From NCBI RefSeq assembly GCF_000378765.1, contig NZ_KB905344.1:78332-142331 (forward strand): 64,000 nt of DNA, written 5' to 3'. The DNA comes from Psychroflexus tropicus DSM 15496. GTDB lineage: Bacteria; Bacteroidota; Bacteroidia; Flavobacteriales; Flavobacteriaceae. Below, piece by piece: positions 18,550 through 27,143 of the stretch. A program made the position numbers and the translations under genes. The notes beneath the pieces were generated by a model. The model had not been told where the DNA came from. It did no database searches and saw nothing but the letters and a program-made list of their open reading frames with translations. How positions within the stretch are numbered: the first letter of the stretch is position 1; each line of letters starts with the position of its first letter.

Positions 18550-19722
18550 ATGCCAAGCCTTTTACTTATTGAAGATGAAGATGCTATAAGACGCGTATTA
18601 AAAAAAATACTTCTTGATGAAGATCAAAATTATACGATCGATGAAGCGGAGGATGGACTCCTAGGAGTGGATATGATCAAAAAAAAGACTTATGACCTGG
18701 TCTTATGCGATATTAAAATGCCAAAGATGGACGGCCTTGAAGTGTTGTCTGCTTGTCAAAAATTACAACCAGAACTTCCTGTGGTGATGATTTCTGGGCA
18801 TGGAGATTTAGAAACAGCGGTGGAGACCATGAGAATGGGGGCCTTCGATTATATTTCAAAACCTCCAGATTTAAACCGCTTATTGAACACTGTAAGAATT
18901 GCTTTGGATCATACTCAATTAGCACAGGAAAACAAGCAGCTGAAACGAAAGGTTTCCAAGCAATTTGAAATGATTGGAAACTCAACTGAACTGACGCACA
19001 TAAAATCCATGATCGATAAAGTAGCTCCTACCGAAGCTAGAGTGATGATTACTGGAGAAAATGGAACAGGTAAGGAGCTGGTAGCTCATTGGTTGCACGA
19101 AAAAAGCAATAGAAACAAAGGTCCTTTTATTGAAGTGAATTGTGCAGCAATCCCTTCAGAGCTTATAGAAAGTGAACTATTTGGACATGTAAAGGGAGCT
19201 TTTACTTCGGCTAATAAAGACAGGGCTGGAAAATTTGAAGCTGCAAACGGGGGGACGATTTTCCTTGATGAAATCGGAGACATGAGTTTATCGGCTCAGG
19301 CCAAAGTTTTGAGGGCTTTACAAGAGAATAAAGTCCAGAGAGTTGGTAGTGACAAAGATATTAAGGTAGACGTGAGAGTGATTGCAGCAACCAATAAAAA
19401 TTTAAAGGAGGAAATTGAGAAGAAAAACTTCAGGGAAGATCTATACCACCGTCTTGCGGTTATCATTATTCATGTGCCAGCTCTTCAGGAAAGAAAAGCA
19501 GATATTCCTGAACTCATTCAACACTTCACAGAACAGATTGCTCAGGAGCAGGGTACCAAACCTAAAACCTTCGACGAGGAAGCAATAGAGCTTTTAAAAC
19601 AACTGAATTGGACTGGTAACATTCGAGAACTTCGTAATGTGGTGGAGCGCTTGATTATACTAGGCAATCAAAAAATATCAAAGGAAGATGTCAATACTTT
19701 TGTTCAATTAAAATCTAGCTAG
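18550..19722 (+). CDS. Sigma-54-dependent response regulator lacking a DNA-binding domain
   Basis: NtrC-family two-component regulator. The receiver domain (about 1-120) has the acidic pocket EDE, the phosphorylatable Asp54 (LCDIKMPKMDG) and a conserved Lys (SKPP). The AAA+ domain (about 140-370) has Walker A GENGTGKE, the sigma-54 contact loop GAFTSA and Walker B IFLDEIGD. The protein ends at residue 390, soon after the GNIRELRNVVERL region, leaving no room for the C-terminal Fis-type helix-turn-helix normal in this family. It probably acts from solution or through a partner. No histidine kinase lies beside it. It overlaps the 3' end of the converging gene by eight bases. Confidence 0.9.
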   Translation: MPSLLLIEDEDAIRRVLKKILLDEDQNYTIDEAEDGLLGVDMIKKKTYDLVLCDIKMPKMDGLEVLSACQKLQPELPVVMISGHGDLETAVETMRMGAFDYISKPPDLNRLLNTVRIALDHTQLAQENKQLKRKVSKQFEMIGNSTELTHIKSMIDKVAPTEARVMITGENGTGKELVAHWLHEKSNRNKGPFIEVNCAAIPSELIESELFGHVKGAFTSANKDRAGKFEAANGGTIFLDEIGDMSLSAQAKVLRALQENKVQRVGSDKDIKVDVRVIAATNKNLKEEIEKKNFREDLYHRLAVIIIHVPALQERKADIPELIQHFTEQIAQEQGTKPKTFDEEAIELLKQLNWTGNIRELRNVVERLIILGNQKISKEDVNTFVQLKSS

Positions 19723-20353
19723 TTTCATCCAGCTTTGGTGGAGTATATTTCAAAAAATACATAAGATCACCACTAGGATGCTTCCATTTTTTAAGTAATT
19801 CAAAACCATACCTTCTATAGGCAACAGAGACTTTTCTTATTCGAGTTTCTGCATAAATAGGTAATTGAAGAGCCTTTGAGATCCTAAACATCTCATCCTT
19901 CATCTTGTAAGGCGTTTTGTCACTCGTATTCCCTCTGGCGCCTTCTAAAATACCCCAGAACCAGCAGTATAGATACTCGCCATCATTAGGACGTTGCTGT
20001 CTCACAAACTTCTGAGATTTTAGAGCTTTAAGACCTTTTTTAATGCCGGTTACATTGAGAGCTAGTTTTAAATCATTGATTATTTCGGTCCAAAATCCAT
20101 CTCCTTTTCCGTCCATTTTGAAAAAAATTGCAATTCCTCTACCATCATCAGAGACGAGTAGTGCATCTTTTTTGATGGCCTTTTCAACCATATGACGGGC
20201 GAGGTAAAGGAACCTTTTCTCTTTTTTGGAGTCGTCCTTAACGATCTCCATAGAGGTCGGTATCTCTTGTAGCAATTGGGCTACGTGTTGGATGATTTCT
20301 TCCTTATCGTAATCTTTTTTCAAGGTTCTAAGTTTACAGCTTTTAATTTTCAA
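19715..20353 (-). CDS. Uncharacterised protein, possibly GNAT-type acetyltransferase
   Basis: I do not firmly recognise this 212-residue protein. The C-terminal third (YAETRIRKVSVAYRRYGFEL, then a strand pair) resembles the end of GNAT acetyltransferases, where a Tyr in AYRRYGF contacts coenzyme A. The middle (DALLVSDDGRGIAIFFK) would fit the first strands. The acetyl-CoA loop Q/RxxGxG/A is not clearly visible. It converges on and overlaps the NtrC-type regulator by eight bases, so the two transcripts are antisense at their ends. Confidence 0.55.
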   Translation of the reverse strand: MKIKSCKLRTLKKDYDKEEIIQHVAQLLQEIPTSMEIVKDDSKKEKRFLYLARHMVEKAIKKDALLVSDDGRGIAIFFKMDGKGDGFWTEIINDLKLALNVTGIKKGLKALKSQKFVRQQRPNDGEYLYCWFWGILEGARGNTSDKTPYKMKDEMFRISKALQLPIYAETRIRKVSVAYRRYGFELLKKWKHPSGDLMYFLKYTPPKLDETS

Positions 20354-20471
20354 AGATAGAGTAAAATTGACATTTGTACGGTAAAAGCAAGCGGCATATT
20401 ATGAATGAACTTCAAATGTGTATTTATGCATTAATTAAGTGAACCTCATCCCTTATTTTACTTTCAAAGTG

Positions 20472-20479
20472 TACTTTTG
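20472..20479 (+). promoter_or_regulatory. Promoter -7 box for the MATE gene
   Basis: TACTTTTG fits TAnnTTTG. Transcription would start near 20486, so the true start codon must lie downstream of it, which excludes the upstream in-frame start at 20439. Confidence 0.6.
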
Positions 20480-20498
20480 CAATTCAAAAATACAGCTG

Positions 20499-21866
20499 TT
20501 GAATATTTCAATTTACACAAAGGAATTCTCCAAAAACTTTAGTCTAGCCTTACCAATAATGCTTGGTCAGCTGGGGCATGTCTTAGTTGGATTCGTCGAT
20601 AATTTGATGATAGGGAAGCTTGGAGCCGCCCCTTTAGCTGCTGTGTCCTTAGGTAATACGCTTATCTTTTTTGCTTTATTTCTAGGCATTGGATTTAGTT
20701 TTGCTATTACTCCTCTCATCGCTGAAGCCGATGGAGAACATGATGTCAAAAAAGGAAGAATCTATTTTCAGCATGGTTTGGTGATGTGCGCTGTAAATGG
20801 TGTAGTATTATTCCTGCTCCTGCTTCTCGCTAAGCCTATATTGTATTATCTGGATCAGCCCAAAGATGTCGTGGATTTAGCTCTGCCTTATCTGGATATC
20901 GTTGCGTTTTCATTGATTCCACTTATGATTTTTCAGGGTTTTAAACAATTTGCAGATGGACTCTCTTTAACTAAGTATGCGATGTACGCCACGTTAGCGG
21001 CTAATGTGGTAAACGTTATTTTCAATTACTTTTTGATCTACGGTATTTGGTTTTTTCCTCGGCTAGAGCTGGAGGGTGCGGCTATAGGAACGTTAATTTC
21101 CAGAATATTTATGCTGGTTCTACTGTATATCATTTTGAAACAGAGGCCAAAATTAAAGTCTTACTTTATTTTGATGAAGCGATCACTGGATAAAGCCATT
21201 TTTAAGCGTTTGATCAATCTTGGGTTTCCTACTGCTTTACAGATGCTATTTGAGGGTGGGATCTTCACAGCAACGGTGCTTCTGGCAGGTACCCTAGGAA
21301 CACAAGCTCAGGCCGCCAATCAAATCGCTCTCAATTTGGCATCCATGACGTTTATGATTGCCGTTGGACTGGGTGTTACCGCCACAATTCGTGTCGCTAA
21401 CCAAAAAGGAAAGCGTCAGTTTAGAACACTTAGAGATGTAGCCTATTCTATATTTCTACAGGTTTTTTTGATTGAAGGTGTATTTGCTATAGGGTTTATT
21501 CTTCTTAAAAGCTTTTTGCCAACCCTGTATATCGATGATGGCGAAGTGATTATGATTGCCTCCCAGCTATTAATTATTGCGGCTTTATTTCAGCTGAGCG
21601 ATGGCCTACAAGTCACTATCCTTGGGGCTTTAAGAGGGTTGCAGGATGTCAAAATCCCCACTCTATTATGCTTTATAGCCTATTGGCTTATCGGCTTACC
21701 TATTTCATACTTTACTGGAAAAGCAAATGTCTTAGGTAGTATGGGCATCTGGTTAGGACTCTTGTCAGGGCTTACAGCCTCGGCAATTATGCTCTATATC
21801 AGGTTCAATATCCTTTCCAAAAAACAAATTCTTACTTTTGAAGAATCAAAATTTGCATCTACATGA
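20499..21866 (+). CDS. MATE-family multidrug efflux transporter
   Basis: Cation-coupled multidrug or toxin exporter of the inner membrane, with the usual 12 hydrophobic segments. The first repeat begins ALPIMLGQLGHVLVGFVDNLMIG and the second half begins near GFPTALQMLFEGG, typical MATE starts of helices 1 and 7. I chose the TTG at 20499 (455 residues) because the promoter box lies upstream of it. The stop overlaps the next ATG (ATGA), indicating coupled translation. The substrate cannot be inferred. Confidence 0.88.
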   Translation: MNISIYTKEFSKNFSLALPIMLGQLGHVLVGFVDNLMIGKLGAAPLAAVSLGNTLIFFALFLGIGFSFAITPLIAEADGEHDVKKGRIYFQHGLVMCAVNGVVLFLLLLLAKPILYYLDQPKDVVDLALPYLDIVAFSLIPLMIFQGFKQFADGLSLTKYAMYATLAANVVNVIFNYFLIYGIWFFPRLELEGAAIGTLISRIFMLVLLYIILKQRPKLKSYFILMKRSLDKAIFKRLINLGFPTALQMLFEGGIFTATVLLAGTLGTQAQAANQIALNLASMTFMIAVGLGVTATIRVANQKGKRQFRTLRDVAYSIFLQVFLIEGVFAIGFILLKSFLPTLYIDDGEVIMIASQLLIIAALFQLSDGLQVTILGALRGLQDVKIPTLLCFIAYWLIGLPISYFTGKANVLGSMGIWLGLLSGLTASAIMLYIRFNILSKKQILTFEESKFAST

Positions 21867-22087
21867 AATTACCACGATTTATACTAGGAGACAATACAGA
21901 TTATCCAGAATCAATTTTCATAATCCATACTGAATTTCCTCGATTTATTATCGATTTAAAAACAGATGATATAGAATGGTTTGAAGATTTTGATGTTGAA
22001 AATGAAGATGATTTAGTAGAAGAAACCAATAATTTGATCAAAGAAGCTTCAGAGTTCTACGACAGAGAAGTGGACCGTTATCAATAA
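21863..22087 (+). CDS. Small acidic conserved hypothetical protein
   Basis: I do not recognise a domain in these 74 residues. The N-terminus (MKLPRFILGDNTDYPESIFIIHTEFPRF) alternates hydrophobic residues like a beta sheet; the second half is strongly acidic and helical. It overlaps the MATE stop by four bases and lies three bases before the PAP2 gene, so the three appear to form one operon. Confidence 0.7.
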   Translation: MKLPRFILGDNTDYPESIFIIHTEFPRFIIDLKTDDIEWFEDFDVENEDDLVEETNNLIKEASEFYDREVDRYQ

Positions 22088-22090
22088 TCT

Positions 22091-22678
22091 ATGATTGAGA
22101 AACTGAAACATATCGATACTGAGTTATTTCTATTTCTAAATAATTTAGGAATAGAAGAGTGGGATTGGTTTTGGGTTTTCCTCACCGAAAAGGAGACTTC
22201 TATTCCACTTTACGCTGTTCTCTTATTTTTGATTTATAAAAAAACCAGCCTGAAGGTCCTAGGAGTTACTGTTGTTGTAGTTGCTTTGATGGTTGCATTT
22301 ACAGATCAATTTGCCAATTTCACCAAAGACACCTTTCAACGCCTTAGACCCTGTAATGAAGGGTTTATAGAATACGGTAGGTTTTTAGCTAAGCGTTGCG
22401 GTAAGTTTGGATATTTCTCTGGACATGCGATTAGTTCCTTTGCCGTAGCTACTTTGGTTTCCCATATTTTAAAACCTTATTATAAATATGTATTTTACTG
22501 GATGTTTTTCTGGGCGTTTATGATTACTTATAGCCGAATTTATGTTGGGGTTCATTATCCAGGTGATATCCTTACAGGCTCGTCATTAGGCTTAGTTACG
22601 GGTTATCTTTTCTTCAGGCTGCATTCCTATTTGACTTCGAAATTCAATTTGAAGCCTAAAGTAAATACTTCCTATTAA
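22091..22678 (+). CDS. PAP2-family membrane phosphatase
   Basis: Type 2 phosphatidic acid or undecaprenyl-pyrophosphate-like phosphatase. All three motifs are present: KDTFQRLRP (motif 1), SGHA (motif 2) and SRIYVGVHYPGD (motif 3), separated by about five transmembrane helices. At 195 residues it is of ordinary length. The substrate is probably a lipid phosphate, but sequence does not settle it. Its 3' end converges on meaB with a four-base overlap. Confidence 0.9.
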   Translation: MIEKLKHIDTELFLFLNNLGIEEWDWFWVFLTEKETSIPLYAVLLFLIYKKTSLKVLGVTVVVVALMVAFTDQFANFTKDTFQRLRPCNEGFIEYGRFLAKRCGKFGYFSGHAISSFAVATLVSHILKPYYKYVFYWMFFWAFMITYSRIYVGVHYPGDILTGSSLGLVTGYLFFRLHSYLTSKFNLKPKVNTSY

Positions 22679-23757
22679 GACTTAGCCTTTTTTAATAAAT
22701 AGTGGGCTGCTTCAAATGGACTGAGTGTCTGATTTTGAATTTGCTTTAAAACCTTTGGGAATTCAGCTTTAATGTTAGGATTCTGATAAAATTCTCGCTT
22801 AAGTGTAGCTTCTATAGTTTGAGTGAGCCAGAATTTATTTTGGCTAGCTCTTTTCTCTTCAAAGAAACCGTTGCTTTTAGCAATTGAGAAATACTTTGAA
22901 AGCATGTTCCAGACTTTATCAATACCTTCGTTCTTGAGTGCGCTTGCCAACTTAACTTTTGGAGTCCAGCCGTTTGCTTTAGAGGGATACATATGCAATG
23001 CGCGATTAAATTCTACCTTTGCCTTTTTCGCAGCTTCGATATTGTCTCCATCAGCTTTATTGATCACAATAGCATCGGCCATTTCAATGATTCCGCGTTT
23101 GATCCCCTGTAATTCATCTCCTGCTCCTGCCAACTTCAGTAATAAAAAGAAATCGGTCATACTATGCACTGCAGTTTCACTCTGTCCCACTCCAACTGTT
23201 TCAATCAAAAGAATATCATATCCGGCAGCTTCACATAATAAGATGCTTTCTCTTGTTTTACGAGCGACGCCACCAAGGGATTCACCAGATGCTGTAGGTC
23301 TTATAAACGCATTGGGGTGCTGCACCAATTTTTCCATCCTGGTTTTGTCTCCGAGTATACTCCCTTTTGTTACTGAACTAGAGGGGTCCACTGCCAGAAC
23401 CGCTACTTTATGTCCCTGATCTGCCAGGTAGAGGCCCAACTGCTCTATAAAAGTACTTTTTCCAACCCCGGGAACACCTGTTATTCCAATCCTTAGCGAT
23501 TTATTGGAATAAGGCAAACAATTAGATATAATCGTTTTAATAGCCTCTGTATGCCTCTTACTATCGCTTTCGATGAGCGTTATAGCTTGGCTTAAACTTG
23601 TTATGTTTCCCTTCAAAATACCCTCAGAAAGTTGAGTGATATCTTTTGAGCGTCTTCTCAGGTTTTTAATCTTTTCAGCCGAGGACGAACTCAAGTTGAT
23701 ACCAGGTTCGCTCTGTGTTTCCTGAAGTGCGGATTTTTTAGATTTAGACGTCGGCAT
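22675..23757 (-). CDS. meaB: Methylmalonyl-CoA mutase-associated GTPase MeaB
   Basis: G3E-family GTPase that loads and protects the adenosylcobalamin cofactor of methylmalonyl-CoA mutase. It has Walker A GVPGVGKST (about residues 97-105), the base-recognition motif NKAD and the ETVGVGQSE switch region characteristic of MeaB/ArgK. At 360 residues it is slightly longer than usual because of a Ser/Lys-rich N-terminal extension. The mutase genes are not in this window. Confidence 0.93.
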   Translation of the reverse strand: MPTSKSKKSALQETQSEPGINLSSSSAEKIKNLRRRSKDITQLSEGILKGNITSLSQAITLIESDSKRHTEAIKTIISNCLPYSNKSLRIGITGVPGVGKSTFIEQLGLYLADQGHKVAVLAVDPSSSVTKGSILGDKTRMEKLVQHPNAFIRPTASGESLGGVARKTRESILLCEAAGYDILLIETVGVGQSETAVHSMTDFFLLLKLAGAGDELQGIKRGIIEMADAIVINKADGDNIEAAKKAKVEFNRALHMYPSKANGWTPKVKLASALKNEGIDKVWNMLSKYFSIAKSNGFFEEKRASQNKFWLTQTIEATLKREFYQNPNIKAEFPKVLKQIQNQTLSPFEAAHYLLKKAKS

Positions 23758-23843
23758 GAAATTAGATTTAGTACAAATTTATGAATTCATTTTTTTACTG
23801 AGCTAGTGTAGTTAGTATATTCGAGAAAACAAAATTACAACTC

Positions 23844-24269
23844 ATGAAAACACTCTATACAGCAAAGGCAACAGCAAAAGGAGGCCGTAAAGGTCACGTC
23901 AAAACTGAAGATGGCCCTATCGACATGCCATTGAGTATGCCAAAAGAATTAGGAGGCGATGGTGGTGATGGTGTCAACCCAGAGCAACTCTTTGGTTCTG
24001 CCTATTCTGCTTGCTTTGGTAGCGCCTTAAGTCTTGTGGCAGAAAAACATAATGTTGATTTGGGAGACTTTAGCGTCTCTGCACATATTAGTATCAATAA
24101 AGAAGACGAGGGCGGTCTTTTACTTTCTGCAGTTTTAGATTCTTATCTTCCTGGAGTAAAAGATATTGAAACAGGAGAAAAGCTTGTGAATGAGGCCCAT
24201 GAAGTATGTCCATTTTCGAGAGCGACACGAGATAATATGGATGTAACCCTTAACCTTCTTCAGGATTAA
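23844..24269 (+). CDS. OsmC/Ohr-family organic hydroperoxide reductase
   Basis: Thiol-dependent peroxidase of the Ohr subfamily. The two redox cysteines sit in YSACFGSAL and VCPFSRATR, the arrangement expected for Ohr. The N-terminus LYTAKATAKGGRKGHV matches Ohr proteins. At 141 residues it has family length. It is a single gene with its own terminator. No OhrR regulator is adjacent. Confidence 0.9.
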   Translation: MKTLYTAKATAKGGRKGHVKTEDGPIDMPLSMPKELGGDGGDGVNPEQLFGSAYSACFGSALSLVAEKHNVDLGDFSVSAHISINKEDEGGLLLSAVLDSYLPGVKDIETGEKLVNEAHEVCPFSRATRDNMDVTLNLLQD

Positions 24270-24292
24270 TTCATTATAACTATAAATCAATT

Positions 24293-24320
24293 CAAAACCC
24301 CAATTAATATTGGGGTTTTG
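24293..24320 (+). terminator. Terminator after the Ohr gene
   Basis: CAAAACCCCAAT pairs with ATTGGGGTTTTG around a four-base loop, with the T run built into the stem. Confidence 0.85.
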
Positions 24321-24345
24321 TTAGTTAATACACGAGCACCTCGCT

Positions 24346-25029
24346 ATGCTGGATTTGATAAACACACGCTTCGGATCTTCTTTTTTTTCAATTTTAGGCC
24401 CTTCCTATTCAGAAAAAGATTATGTTCCAATAGATCTTTCTCATCAAAACACTTCTCAGCTGGCAATAGATTTAAGCACTGAGTTTGCATTACAAGAGTA
24501 TTTAGAACACTATTTGAAGCATCATAAAGCTAAGGCGGCATTTGGAGGGTATTTAGAAAAACGAAGTCTCTACGACAGAAGTTCTTATTTTGGAGATAGT
24601 TCACATTCTCATAAACGAAACATTCATCTAGGTCTCGATGTTTGGGCTCCTGCCGGTACGGAAGTTTACTCTCCTTTTCCAGGTAAAGTTCATAGTCAGC
24701 AAGACAATTTAAATTATGGAGACTATGGTCCAACCCTAATTTTATCTCATGAACTAGATAATCTTAAATTTTATTCACTTTATGGTCATCTTTCCAGAGA
24801 GTCTCTTCACAGCTATAAAGTTGGAGAAGAAATTTTATTAAATCGCCCTTTAGCTTTGTTAGGAACTAATGAGGTCAATGGAAATTATGCTCCTCATCTT
24901 CACTTTCAGCTCATTTTAGATATTGAAGATTATTATGGAGATTACCCTGGGGTATGTGCACAGAAAGATCTAAAGTTTTATATGATGAATTGCCCAGATC
25001 CTAATTTGATCCTTAATTTCAGTTCATAA
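24346..25029 (+). CDS. M23-family metallopeptidase
   Basis: Peptidoglycan endopeptidase-like (LytM) domain with all zinc ligands in place: HLGLDVWAP (His and Asp) and HLHFQ near the C-terminus. The glycine-rich turns around YGDYGPTLILSH are also typical. The 227-residue product has no obvious signal peptide in this frame, so either it is cytosolic or export is non-classical. It lies 61 bases upstream of an amidinotransferase-fold gene that has its own promoter-like box. Confidence 0.85.
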   Translation: MLDLINTRFGSSFFSILGPSYSEKDYVPIDLSHQNTSQLAIDLSTEFALQEYLEHYLKHHKAKAAFGGYLEKRSLYDRSSYFGDSSHSHKRNIHLGLDVWAPAGTEVYSPFPGKVHSQQDNLNYGDYGPTLILSHELDNLKFYSLYGHLSRESLHSYKVGEEILLNRPLALLGTNEVNGNYAPHLHFQLILDIEDYYGDYPGVCAQKDLKFYMMNCPDPNLILNFSS

Positions 25030-25060
25030 TTATTTAATACATCCACCTTTTACTTTTGAG

Positions 25061-25068
25061 TATATTTG
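25061..25068 (+). promoter_or_regulatory. Promoter -7 box upstream of the amidinotransferase-fold genes
   Basis: TATATTTG matches TAnnTTTG and lies 22 bases before the TTG start codon at 25091. Confidence 0.6.
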
Positions 25069-25090
25069 CAAAAAATTTAAATCAAGTCTT

Positions 25091-26002
25091 TTGAAACTAA
25101 ATATAAAGAATGAAACCTCTCCACTGAAGTCCGTAATCTTAGGAGTAGCTGAGTCTAACGGATCTCAGCCAAGTTTGGATGAGGCTTATGATCCAAAGTC
25201 TATAAAACACATCAAAGCCGGCACTTATCCTCAGGAAGAGGATATGGTTGAAGAGATAGAATCTGTAGCCAGAATTTTACAAAGACATAAGGTTGATGTT
25301 TTAAGACCTCAAATTATAGCAGATTACAATCAAATCTTTGCAAGAGATATTGGTTTTGTGATCGAGGATAAATTTATTTACGCCAATATTTTACCAGATC
25401 GAGAAAAGGAGATTAAAGCGATTGAATTTATTTTAGATAAAATTGATGCCGACTGTAAGATTAAGCTTCCAGAGCATTGCCATATTGAAGGAGGAGATGT
25501 TATGCCGCATGGTGATTATATTTTTATTGGCACTTACAGAGGAGAAGATTATCCAGATTTCATAACCGCTAGGACCAATGTTGAAGCGGTGGAAGAACTT
25601 CAGAAATTATTTCCAAATAAAAAAGTGAAATCCTTTAATTTAAGAAAGTCAAATATTGATCCTAAAGCCAATGCTCTTCACTTGGACTGTTGTTTTCAGC
25701 CTGTAGGTGACAAATACGCCATTATTCATAAAAACGGATTTTTGGAAGAAGAGGAGTATAACTGGCTTGTTAATCTATATGGTGCCGAAAATGTTTTCGA
25801 TATTGATGCTCAGGAGATGTATGATATGAATAGCAATATATTTTCAATATCAGAACAGATAGTGATTTCAGATCAACATTTTAAACGCCTTAACGAATGG
25901 TTGAGTTCCAAAGGAATTCAAGTGGAAACTGTGAATTACAGAGAAATTGCAAAGCAAGAGGGACTATTAAGATGCTCAACTTTACCCTTAGTTAGAGCTT
26001 AA
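25091..26002 (+). CDS. Amidinotransferase-fold hydrolase (arginine deiminase/DDAH-like)
   Basis: Member of the guanidino-group-modifying superfamily. Catalytic elements seen are the acidic pair in IFARDIGFV, HIEGGDVM (about residues 136-143), the His in LHLDCCFQP and the nucleophilic Cys near the C-terminus in LLRCSTLP. The start is TTG. The substrate could be arginine, methylarginine or another guanidino compound; sequence does not settle it. It lies just upstream of a second member of the superfamily (CtlX), so the pair may act on one nitrogen-rich substrate in sequence. Confidence 0.8.
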   Translation: MKLNIKNETSPLKSVILGVAESNGSQPSLDEAYDPKSIKHIKAGTYPQEEDMVEEIESVARILQRHKVDVLRPQIIADYNQIFARDIGFVIEDKFIYANILPDREKEIKAIEFILDKIDADCKIKLPEHCHIEGGDVMPHGDYIFIGTYRGEDYPDFITARTNVEAVEELQKLFPNKKVKSFNLRKSNIDPKANALHLDCCFQPVGDKYAIIHKNGFLEEEEYNWLVNLYGAENVFDIDAQEMYDMNSNIFSISEQIVISDQHFKRLNEWLSSKGIQVETVNYREIAKQEGLLRCSTLPLVRA

Positions 26003-26052
26003 TTAGAGTCTTCAAAATTATTGATTGACTATAAACTATTAGAATTAAACTG

Positions 26053-26985
26053 ATGAAACAAATTACAGATACCTTAGTAATGATCCGTCCGGTAAACTTC
26101 AGGATGAACGAAGAAACTGCTGTCAATAATTACTTTCAACACTCCACAGAAGAATTACAAGCTACAGTTAATAAGAAAGCTCAGGACGAATTTGATGCCT
26201 TTGCAGAAAAACTTAAAGCCGCTGGCGTCCATATAATTGTTATCGATGATATAGCCAGCCAGGACACGCCAGATTCAATTTTCCCTAATAACTGGGTGTC
26301 GTTTCATGAAAATGGAGACGTAGCACTGTACCCAATGTTTGCTAAGAACAGGCGTAAAGAGCGACGTGAAGATATTTTTGATAAGATAGAAGCCGAGGGA
26401 AGAGTCATCAGAAACTTTGTGGATTACACCTCTGCAGAATTAGAGAATGTATTTTTAGAAGGGACGGGCAGCTTAATACTAGATCGTCAACATCAAAAAG
26501 CCTATTGTGCTTTATCTCCCAGAGCAGATGAAGATTTAGTCATTGAGTTTTGTGAAGATTTTGAATATACTCCTATTATATTCAATGCGTATCAAAGTCA
26601 TGATGGTAAAAGGCTGCCCATTTATCATACTAATGTGATGATGTGTGTGGCAGAAGAGTTTGCTGTGATATGTCTAGATACTATCGACGATAAAAAAGAA
26701 AGGAAACTCGTAACAGAAAGTCTTTCTCAGGATGGAAAAGAAATCATAACGATATCTGAAGAGCAAATGAATAATTTTGCCGGAAATATGTTACAGGTTC
26801 AGGGAGCAAAAGATAAGTTTTTAGTGATGAGTAAAACGGCTCATGATGCTTTAAAACCTCATCAAATCGAAGCGATTGAAAAGCATTGTAAAATACTAAG
26901 CAGTGATCTCAGCACCATAGAAACTCACGGCGGAGGCAGCGCCAGATGTATGTTGGCTGAAGTATTTATACCAAAAGCGAAGTAG
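26053..26985 (+). CDS. ctlX: Citrulline-utilisation hydrolase CtlX family
   Basis: Amidinotransferase-fold hydrolase related to CtlX, for which citrulline hydrolysis to ornithine has been described. The opening DTLVMIRPVNFRMNEETAVNN and the EGTGSLILDR element are family hallmarks; the catalytic His is in YHTNVMMC and the Cys in GGGSARCM. At 310 residues it has the usual length. It follows another amidinotransferase-fold gene by 50 bases, giving a possible two-step arginine-citrulline route; the pairing is inference. Confidence 0.85.
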   Translation: MKQITDTLVMIRPVNFRMNEETAVNNYFQHSTEELQATVNKKAQDEFDAFAEKLKAAGVHIIVIDDIASQDTPDSIFPNNWVSFHENGDVALYPMFAKNRRKERREDIFDKIEAEGRVIRNFVDYTSAELENVFLEGTGSLILDRQHQKAYCALSPRADEDLVIEFCEDFEYTPIIFNAYQSHDGKRLPIYHTNVMMCVAEEFAVICLDTIDDKKERKLVTESLSQDGKEIITISEEQMNNFAGNMLQVQGAKDKFLVMSKTAHDALKPHQIEAIEKHCKILSSDLSTIETHGGGSARCMLAEVFIPKAK

Positions 26986-27143
26986 TCGTAAAAAGAAATT
27001 GTCTCAATACCTCAACTATTTTCATTTCGAGCGGATTCTAGTAATTCCAGTGATTAAATTCAACTCACTATGACTACCCTATCTTTGCCGTCAGGCTCCA
27101 TATGACATTCATCGTTATAAAATGTTTTGAGGCAAATCTTTAT
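26986..27143. other. Intergenic region with REP remnant and an orphan promoter-like box
   Basis: TTTCGAGCGGATTC (27025-27038) looks like a decayed arm of the REP element at 233-274. TATCTTTG (27080-27087, plus strand) fits the -7 consensus but faces the 3' end of recQ with no gene to drive. GTCAGG (27090-27095) and CCTGAC, just inside recQ near 27156, could form stem ends. Confidence 0.35.

Noticed and set aside
20439-20498. N-terminal extension of the MATE transporter
   Set aside because: A TAnnTTTG promoter box lies at 20472-20479, inside this stretch, so it is not translated from that promoter; the residues do not match MATE N-termini.
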